From positions 1 to 5,018 of the forward strand of contig JAUIFT010000284.1 of the NCBI GenBank assembly GCA_030430345.1: DNA of 5,018 nt, written 5' to 3'. A program made the translations under genes and the position numbers. The notes under the pieces were generated by a model. It saw only the letters and a program-made list of their open reading frames with translations, made no database searches and had not been told where the DNA came from. Shown piece by piece: positions 1 to 5,018 of the stretch. How positions within the stretch are numbered: the stretch's first letter is position 1; every line of letters begins with the position of its first letter. The DNA comes from Calditrichia bacterium. GTDB taxonomy: Bacteria; Calditrichota; Calditrichia; RBG-13-44-9; J042.

Positions 1-211
1 CCACTTTCATAACGCAATCCGAACCCGCCACTACGGTTGCGACCGGGCTTTGTTCGAGTAGGTATGACATGTCTCCGAAGACTGCGCCCTTCACGCTCAC
101 CGAGTGCACCTCCTGCCCATTTTTCAAAACTCGCAGAGAACCCGACCACAGAAAAAAAAGATCCGACAAGGGCTCACCCTCGCGGATGATTACCTCGCCC
201 TCCTCAAAGGA
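1..211 (-). CDS. Cyclic-nucleotide-binding (Crp/cNMP-type) domain protein, internal fragment
   Basis: Reading the minus strand from 211 down to 2 gives about 70 uninterrupted residues with the layout of a cNMP-binding beta-barrel. It starts with S-F-E-E-G-E-V-I-I-R-E-G-E-P, continues with a hydrophobic strand and an S-G-S-L-R-V-L-K-N-G hairpin, and reaches a phosphate-binding-cassette-like stretch at 79-32 (F-G-D-M ... S-P-V-A-T-V-V-A). Such domains sense cAMP or related ligands, or act as ligand-free modules, in transcription factors, channels and kinases; the output domain is not visible. The fragment runs off the left edge. Upstream it stops resembling the family at about 208, where phosphomannomutase coding begins on the other strand. 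An ATG at 232-230 is in frame but lies inside phosphomannomutase sequence, so I do not take it as the true start. The Arg normally found in the cassette (P-R-x-A-T-V) is Val here, so canonical cyclic-nucleotide binding is doubtful. The domain call is fairly sure; the protein identity is unknown. Confidence 0.75.
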
Positions 212-1384
212 CTGCTTTCCACCGGCATCCATGTGGTAGATCTAGGTCAGGTGCCAACAGGTATGCAGTATTTTTCCCTTTACGAACTGGAAGACGTGCA
301 TGGCGGCGTCATGATTACCGGTAGTCATAATCCTCCGGAGTTCAATGGCTTCAAAATTTCCCTGGGCACCGGACCGGTCTACGGGGAAGAGATTCAGCAC
401 ATCCGTCAGCTAATGGAAAGCGGCGATTTTGAAAGCGGCGAAGGCGTTGCCGAGACGAAAGACCTTTATGAAACATATTATGATGATATGACCAGCCGAA
501 TCAAACTGGCGCGTCCGGTTAAAGTTGTTATTGACTGCGGAAACGGTGCCGCTTCCCTGGTTGCCCGGGAATTATTTAAACGACTGGGTGCAGATGCAAC
601 CATGCTCTTCGATGAGCCGGATGGCAACTTTCCCAATCACCATCCTGATCCTACCGTTGTCGATTAAATTCAGTACCTGATGAAAAAAGTACGGGAAACC
701 GGCGCAGAACTCGGTATCGGATACGATGGCGATGCTGATCGAATTGGCGTCGTTGATGAAAATGGCGAAGTCATTTTTGGAGATAAACTGGTGCTTATTT
801 TTGCCCGGGAAATCCTCAAGAACCATCCCGGTGAGCAAGTCATTTTCGATGTTAAATGCTCCCAGGCACTGGATGAAGAAATCACCAAATCCGGCGGCAA
901 ACCCTTAATGTGGAAAACCGGTCATTCCCTTCTCAAGAAAAAGATAAAGGAATTAGGCGCACCACTGGGTGGCGAAATGAGCGGGCACATCTTTATCGCC
1001 GACAAATTCCATGGCTATGACGATGCGGTGTATGTCTCCGCCCGCCTGCTGGAAATCGTTTCGCAAAGTAATAAAAAGATGAGCGATTATCTCGAAGGGG
1101 TTACCCCGTATTTTTCCACGCCGGAAATTCGCGTGGAGTGCAACAGCGATGAAGAGAAATTTCAGATCACGGAAAAAGCCGTCAAGTATTTTAAAGAGAA
1201 TTATGATGTTATCGATGTCGATGGTGTAAGGATTCTCTTCGGTGATGGCTGGGGACTGGTACGAGCTTCCAACACCCAACCGGTCATTGTCATCCGCTTC
1301 GAAGCACAAACCCAGGAGCGCCTGGATGAGATCAGGGAGATTGTCGTTAGCAAATTAAAATCTTTCGGCGATGTAAAAATCTGA
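209..1384 (+). pseudogene. Phosphomannomutase/phosphoglucomutase (AlgC/ManB-like), N-terminally truncated and with an in-frame stop
   Basis: Alpha-D-phosphohexomutase family enzyme, which interconverts mannose-6-P/mannose-1-P or glucose-6-P/glucose-1-P in the cytoplasm to supply sugar nucleotides for polysaccharide or LPS synthesis. The family's landmarks appear in order: the phosphoserine loop T-G-S-H-N-P-P (Ser codon 323-325), the metal-binding D-G-D-A-D-R (725-742), the sugar-specificity loop G-E-M-S-G-H (971-988) and the phosphate-binding loop R-A-S-N-T-Q-P (1262-1282). Overall it closely resembles Pseudomonas AlgC as I remember it. Two defects are visible. Family similarity begins only at about 209, so about 70 residues including the first catalytic-domain strands are missing; the open frame from 104 to about 208 is antisense to the cNMP fragment. 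A TAA at 665-667 splits the frame, with similarity continuing in the same frame on both sides, so this is one substitution, not a frameshift. The ATG at 680 has no ribosome site and would give only the C-terminal part. The gene ends with TGA at 1382-1384, ahead of a terminator. Family call is secure; PMM versus PGM preference is not resolved. Confidence 0.9.
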
Positions 1385-1416
1385 TAAAGCCATCTGCCAA
1401 TCTGAGAAAACACAAT

Positions 1417-1447
1417 CCCTCCGAAAGAGATTCGGAGGGTTTTTTTT
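1417..1447 (+). terminator. Rho-independent terminator of the phosphomannomutase gene
   Basis: A perfect 9-bp stem (CCCTCCGAA at 1417-1425 pairing with TTCGGAGGG at 1431-1439) encloses a 5-nt AGAGA loop and is followed directly by eight T residues (1440-1447). It lies 33 nt after the phosphomannomutase stop codon. The T-tract is only on the plus-strand exit side, so it acts on plus-strand transcription. It separates this gene from the downstream phosphatase-prs pair. Confidence 0.95.
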
Positions 1448-1578
1448 ACGCTGCCCCTCCGGTTGATTTTAATTCCCTTCGATAAGCCTAAATTTTTCTT
1501 CATCTCTTTCACAGCAAAAATTATTTCTGTTTTTAAGTGTCGGTCATCTTTCGTAACATTAACCGCAAGTTGTCAAAG

Positions 1579-1584
1579 TATAAT
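1579..1584 (+). promoter_or_regulatory. Possible -10 element (TATAAT) for the phosphatase-prs pair
   Basis: A perfect TATAAT lies in the 154-nt spacer between the terminator and the phosphatase ATG, where a promoter is expected because the upstream transcript ends at 1447. No convincing -35 box sits 16-18 nt upstream (the bases there are about ACATTA). A start point about 7 nt after the box would leave a leader of only some 11 nt before ATG 1602, and no Shine-Dalgarno sequence is visible in it. Apart from this box, I see nothing identifiable in 1448-1601. Confidence 0.35.
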
Positions 1585-1601
1585 GTATTGCTACTAAAGC
1601 C

Positions 1602-2368
1602 ATGTCCGCAGATGCCCAGCAAATACTAGATACTGCAAAAGCAGCGGCCCGCAAAGCCGGGGATATCATCCAGGATCGCCTTGGCCGATTGGATGCATCC
1701 GCGATCGATGAAAAAACGACCAATGATTTTGTTACCAGTGTGGATTTGGCTGCGGAATCGGCCATCATCCGGTATATTCACGAACACTATCCTGATCATC
1801 GTATTCTGGGTGAAGAGAGCGGACAAAGCCAATCCAACAGCGATTATGAGTGGATCATCGATCCCCTGGACGGCACAACGAATTTCGTCAAAAATATTCC
1901 CTTTTATGCCGTTTCGATTGGCGTTCGCCATCGGGGACAGATGATTGCCGGGGTGGTATACAATCCTCCGGCTGAGGAGCTTTTTTCCGCACTTTATCAA
2001 CACGGCGCCTTCCTAAATGACAATCCAATTAACATCGGCAATACGGATGATTTTTCCCGGGCATTCTTAGCCACCGGGTTTCCGCATCATGCCAAAGCGT
2101 ATTTATCCCCTTTTATGAAAGCGTTCACGCAAATTTTTGCCGATGCACCGCCTGCGGCCGCTTTGACGGTTTCTGGGAACTGGGCTTACATGCCTGGGAT
2201 ATCGCTGCCGGGAGCTTGATTATCGAGGAAGCCGGTGGTGTAATTACAGATTTCCAGGGTGAAGCCAATCACCTTAAAAATGGATTTGTTATTGCCGGAA
2301 ATTCGCTGATTCATCAGCACTTAATCAATACCCTTTCAAAATACTTTGAGGAGATCAAAAATGAATGA
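1602..2368 (+). pseudogene. Inositol monophosphatase family protein (SuhB-like), internal deletion with frameshift
   Basis: Mg2+-dependent, Li+-sensitive-type phosphatase family that hydrolyses inositol-1-phosphate and related sugar phosphates; the exact substrate cannot be read from sequence. The metal-site motifs are present: G-E-E-S-G (1809-1823), D-P-L-D-G-T-T (1860-1880) and W-D-I-A-A-G (2195-2212). The first part reads from ATG 1602 (an in-frame TAA at 1581-1583 makes this the only ATG start) to about 2146. The rest, beginning T-A-C-G-R-F-D-G at 2147, is in another frame and ends at TGA 2366-2368. At the join, F-A-D-A runs straight into T-A-C-G-R-F, skipping the family's conserved R-R-x-G-S-A-A-L-D-L segment. 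That implies a loss of roughly 46-49 nt. Adding it back gives about 270 residues, the usual family length. Without the repair the frame stops at 2219 and lacks the third metal ligand. The stop overlaps the start of prs, implying co-transcription and coupled translation. Confidence 0.88.
2348..2353 (+). promoter_or_regulatory. Ribosome binding site of prs
   Basis: GAGGAG lies 7 nt ahead of ATG 2361, inside the last codons of the phosphatase gene. It is a strong Shine-Dalgarno match and fixes the prs start. Together with the 8-nt stop/start overlap it supports translational coupling. Confidence 0.8.
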
Positions 2369-3376
2369 ATTGAAAGCGACCCCGGTTAACCGCGGTGCGA
2401 TGTCGTTCATTTCATGTGATTCCGGACGTCCTTTTGCGAAATTCGGAAACAGGGTGGTGACACCAAGTACCGCTTAAAGCAGAGTGGTGATATCGTTTTT
2501 CCCAATGGAGAGGTTAAAGTCGTTGTTGAAGAAAATGTTCGCGGAGATGATATTTATATCGTCCAGGCAATTGACGACCCACTCTCAAAAAACTCAGTCA
2601 ATGACAATTTGATGGCAGTGCTGACAGCCGTTCACGCTTGTTATCAGTCTGATGCAGACAATATAACCGTTGTCCTCCCCCAGTTTCCCTATTCACGGCA
2701 GGAACGGCGAAAAACCAGGGAAGCAATTACCGCGAAGCTGGTTGCCGGTATGCTGGAGAATGCCGGTGCACGTCGTGTTATCACCCTGGACATTCATGCT
2801 GAAGCGATCCAGGGTTTTTTTAATCTGGCCAAACTGGAAGATTTACATGCTTCCCGGGTGTTCATCGATTATCTCCAGCATATTCTCCGCGTAGATCCGA
2901 CGCGCATGGCGGTAACCAGCCCGGATGTCGGTAGTGCGGAAAGGGCCCGCCATTATTCGAAGCAGCTCGGTATTGATCTGGCTATTGTTGATAAAGCCCG
3001 CGACTATTCGCAAGTCAGCACCATTGAAAGCATGCGCCTGGTCGGTGATGTTCGCGGTAAGGAGGTGCTATTGGTTGATGATATTATCGCGACCGGCGGT
3101 ACCCTGGTAAATGCACTTCGCTTACTGAAAGACAAGGGGGCAGACAAAATTACCGTTTTAGCCAGTCTTCCCTTTTTCACCGGAAATTGTACCGAACGCC
3201 TGGACAAAGCGTATCAGGAAGGGCTGCTGGACCTGGTTATCGGCACCGATGCAGTCTTTCACGGAAAAGCATTTGTTGAATCCACACCATGGTATATCGA
3301 AGTCAGTGTTGCGGCTTTATTTGCCCAGGTAATATACAATATTAACAACAAGTTATCCGTGAGCGAACTGCTGTAA
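2361..3376 (+). CDS. prs: Ribose-phosphate pyrophosphokinase (PRPP synthetase), with an apparent 1-nt frameshift near the 5' end
   Basis: Cytoplasmic enzyme that transfers pyrophosphate from ATP to ribose-5-phosphate to make PRPP for purine, pyrimidine, NAD, histidine and tryptophan synthesis. Family landmarks in order: N-G-E-V-K-V ... E-E-N-V-R-G-D-D in the N-terminal half; P-Y-S-R-Q-E-R-R with the T-L-D-I-H-A ATP-site histidine; S-P-D-V-G-S; the D-K-A-R flexible catalytic loop; and the PRPP loop [14 protein letters not shown] (3065-3106). Translation starts at ATG 2361 behind a good ribosome site. The first 30 or so codons (M-N-E-L-K-A-T-P to about F-A-K) are in one frame, which stops at 2475-2477. 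From G-D-T-K-Y-R-L (2456 on) the remainder is in the frame one base back. The new frame is open only from 2420, so a single missing base lies in 2420-2474, most simply in the GCGAAATT run near 2440. Repaired, the protein is about 338 residues, slightly long for the family. The variant R-Q-E-R-R-K-T-R-E in place of the common R-Q-D-R-K suggests a divergent subclass. Confidence 0.93.
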
Positions 3377-3395
3377 TCCGGGCACACGATCGTAT

Positions 3396-5018
3396 TTATT
3401 TAACCGGTTTTCGGGAAAGATAACTATCCATTTTTCCCGAGGCCACCCAACCTTGCCAACCCTGCTCCGTTCTAACCCGGTACCAGCGAATATTTTGAGA
3501 GATATCCACAACCTTCTCTTCCAATATCCATAACTTTGTGCCACGGGCCAACGATTGCAGCACCCTCGTTTCTTTAACCCCCGGGGCATTTCGTAAATTT
3601 AAAGCCACCCGGGTATTTACATATCTCTCCTGCACAGCCTGATATTCTCTCGCTGCATGTTGTTCTTGCCAATGGGCCCAAATTGCGCTTCCCCAATTTC
3701 CGACACCGATAACGGCAAAGAAAAACAAGCTTAAGACCAGCGTAAGCACTGCACTATAAGCGATGTGAGAGTATCGCCAGGCGCCTTCTTTTTGTCTTGA
3801 CAGAAAGTTTTTTCGCTTCTTTTTCATTAACCACTTTAAAGGCTCAAGAACCACTTCCGGCTGCAGAACATAATTGCCTCGTTCCGCTTTCCGTAAATGG
3901 CAGGAATAATAGCGGACATTCTCAAAATCATTGGCGATGATTCTTAAAAGCTTTTCCTGTCCATTTGCCAGCAACCATTGCCGTATGGCGTAGGATGTGG
4001 CAGCATTATCCCGCTGGCGCCCGTTGCCTTGCTGCTCCGGGAAAGTTTCTCCAGCCAGGGTATGATTGGTAATAATCACCGCGAGTGGGTTCTTGAATGC
4101 ACCATCGACATGAGAATTTACCTGGCGTAACCGTTGGATGAATCGATTATATGACTGCCGCGGCGTTTCGCTGTTCAACAACTTCATTTGACGAACAACT
4201 TTTTGGGCATCAATTAAAAAAAGAATACCGGCATTTTCGGTAGGAAGACTGTAGAAATCCTCTACATCGACACTGCTAGGGCTATCATCATAAAACCGCA
4301 GCAATTGGTCCTGCTGCCGTCTTTCCATTCGCTGAATGGCCAGTTCCGCGGGAAAGATGAGAGGCTTCTCATTCATCCCATCCAGATAACTGCTTTGTTT
4401 TCGGAATTTTATCCGGTGCCGTAGCCGGCTGCTTCTTTGCTTTAAAGCCTTGACCAGAATATCCAGATAATTGGTTTTATCCGCGGAGGATTCGCCGATC
4501 ATTAACAGATTGGTGCGATTTCCCTCCTGCGCTTTGCCTCCATTTAACACACTATTACAATATGGACATGATGCATTTAAGGCTTCTCTTCCCAGGAAAG
4601 ATAATACCGGCAATTGCTGCCGGCGGCATTGACAGCGCCGAAAAAAAACACCATAAGACCCGGGCAGTAAGCGCCGGTGCAGCACACCGCATTCCGGACA
4701 GTGGTAATGGAGAAAGCTTATATTTTTATTACAGGATTTATTGGAACAGCGCAGAGAGGAATGACGCCAAAGCGCAACCCCTTCCTCCATTAATCGCAGG
4801 GGAATTAACAGAATGAACTGTGCGAAGAAAAATACGGAGATTACCAGCAGGTGCAGTATTCCCGCCAGAAAAATATTTAGCAATACCACCGGAACTGCCA
4901 GGGAGAGGAGCGCAAAAACAATCACCCCGAACGGCCAGAGAACGAACCAAAACGGGGTATCAACCAGCCGAATATTCCAACGGATGATCCTGCGAAAATC
5001 CTCGATGCAATACTGCAG
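3396..5018 (-). CDS. Membrane protein with zinc ribbons, degenerate GTPase-like domain and C-terminal SH3b domain (5' end outside window)
   Basis: The frame is open from the right edge to TAA at 3398-3396, giving 540 visible residues. A GTG at 4925 could be taken as a start, but 31 more in-frame codons with membrane-proximal character precede it, so the gene continues beyond the window. Residues about 23-74 are strongly hydrophobic, enough for two membrane segments. Two zinc ribbons follow: Cys 91, 96, 107, 110 (C-x4-C-x10-C-x2-C) and Cys 129, 131, 151, 154. Next is a Walker-A-like loop G-E-S-S-A-D-K-T (175-182; 4496-4473), then F-Y-D-D (243-245 region), I-L-F-L-I-D-A, and N-P-L-A-V-I-I-T-N-H-T where a G4 motif would sit. 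A basic stretch (K-K-K-R-K) precedes a third membrane segment (about 418-440). A bacterial SH3 domain (about 466-531, N-L-R-N-A-P-G to Q-G-W-V-A-S) ends the protein. Inferred topology is a cytosolic zinc-ribbon/GTPase-like core and an external SH3b that may bind the cell wall. The ribbon-plus-P-loop arrangement recalls double-GTPase/TRAFAC-like families; the function is unknown to me. Confidence 0.85.
   Translation of the reverse strand: MQYCIEDFRRIIRWNIRLVDTPFWFVLWPFGVIVFALLSLAVPVVLLNIFLAGILHLLVISVFFFAQFILLIPLRLMEEGVALWRHSSLRCSNKSCNKNISFLHYHCPECGVLHRRLLPGSYGVFFRRCQCRRQQLPVLSFLGREALNASCPYCNSVLNGGKAQEGNRTNLLMIGESSADKTNYLDILVKALKQRSSRLRHRIKFRKQSSYLDGMNEKPLIFPAELAIQRMERRQQDQLLRFYDDSPSSVDVEDFYSLPTENAGILFLIDAQKVVRQMKLLNSETPRQSYNRFIQRLRQVNSHVDGAFKNPLAVIITNHTLAGETFPEQQGNGRQRDNAATSYAIRQWLLANGQEKLLRIIANDFENVRYYSCHLRKAERGNYVLQPEVVLEPLKWLMKKKRKNFLSRQKEGAWRYSHIAYSAVLTLVLSLFFFAVIGVGNWGSAIWAHWQEQHAAREYQAVQERYVNTRVALNLRNAPGVKETRVLQSLARGTKLWILEEKVVDISQNIRWYRVRTEQGWQGWVASGKMDSYLSRKPVK

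Noticed and set aside
104..208. N-terminal ~35 residues of the plus-strand open frame joined to phosphomannomutase (start at GTG 104)
   Set aside because: It shows no family similarity, is rich in Gln/Arg/Lys, and is antisense to a convincing cNMP domain.
953..1309. Minus-strand open frame of 118 codons
   Set aside because: It lies wholly antisense to strongly conserved phosphomannomutase coding and resembles no family.
680..1384. A separate C-terminal phosphomannomutase gene starting at ATG 680
   Set aside because: No ribosome site precedes it, and the four upstream codons after the TAA continue the family similarity in the same frame, so it is the second half of one interrupted gene.
1201..1512. 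Minus-strand open frame of 103 codons crossing the terminator
   Set aside because: It overlaps the conserved 3' end of phosphomannomutase and reads through the hairpin; no ribosome site and no recognisable protein features.
1570..1575. TTGTCA as a -35 box
   Set aside because: It is only 3 nt from the TATAAT at 1579, far too close to form a sigma-70 promoter with it.
1626..2003. Minus-strand open frame of 125 codons
   Set aside because: Antisense shadow of the inositol-phosphatase motifs.
3377..3395. Shared terminator between prs and the converging minus-strand gene
   Set aside because: The 19-nt gap has no stable hairpin or T-tract; only a short AACCGGTT palindrome lies nearby, inside the minus-strand coding end.
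3353..3589. Minus-strand open frame overlapping the SH3b region
   Set aside because: The SH3b signatures lie in the frame ending at 3396; this alternative frame has none and overlaps the prs 3' end.
4562..4816. Plus-strand open frame of 84 codons
   Set aside because: Antisense to the zinc-ribbon cysteine motifs; no family features.
5013..5018. CTGCAG (PstI site) exactly at the right edge as a cloning boundary
   Set aside because: Another CTGCAG lies at 3861-3866 and the left edge has no matching site, so it is probably chance.
1..5018. CRISPR arrays, tRNA/rRNA genes, insertion sequences, long repeats
   Set aside because: I see no repeated units, cloverleaf-like segments, transposase motifs or terminal inverted repeats.

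Overview
The window carries four protein-coding regions typical of bacterial core metabolism plus one multi-domain membrane protein. Base composition is moderate, and a canonical Rho-independent terminator and a strong Shine-Dalgarno site point to a bacterium. The AlgC-like phosphomannomutase/phosphoglucomutase and the SuhB-like phosphatase would fit a Gram-negative-type lineage. I cannot name the phylum: no rRNA or other lineage marker is present.

Layout, left to right. Positions 1 to about 210 encode, on the minus strand, part of a cyclic-nucleotide-binding (cNMP) domain. At about 203-212 this ends abruptly against the plus-strand phosphomannomutase/phosphoglucomutase (about 209-1384). That gene lacks its first ~70 residues and has one in-frame stop at 665-667. 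A strong intrinsic terminator follows (1417-1447), then a short spacer with a possible -10 element. Next is an inositol-monophosphatase family gene (1602-2368) that has lost a conserved internal segment and changed frame. Its stop overlaps by 8 nt the start of prs (2361-3376), which encodes ribose-phosphate pyrophosphokinase and has one apparent 1-nt deletion near its 5' end. Converging on prs, with a 19-nt gap, is a minus-strand gene (3396-5018, 5' end outside the window). It encodes a membrane protein with an N-terminal hydrophobic hairpin, two zinc ribbons, a degenerate P-loop GTPase-like domain, a third membrane segment and a C-terminal bacterial SH3 domain.

Functionally, the phosphomannomutase (sugar-phosphate interconversion for surface polysaccharides), the inositol-phosphatase family enzyme and PRPP synthetase are all sugar-phosphate enzymes. 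Only the last two look co-transcribed and translationally coupled. The minus-strand protein is the least familiar gene and the best candidate for something not well described; it resembles zinc-ribbon/double-GTPase-like proteins associated with bacterial signalling or conflict systems.

A striking property of the window is that three consecutive conserved genes are each broken in a different way (gene-to-gene junction, nonsense codon, deletion with frameshift, 1-nt frameshift). Because prs is normally needed for growth, a low-fidelity or chimeric assembly explains this more simply than true gene decay, but raw reads would be needed to decide.
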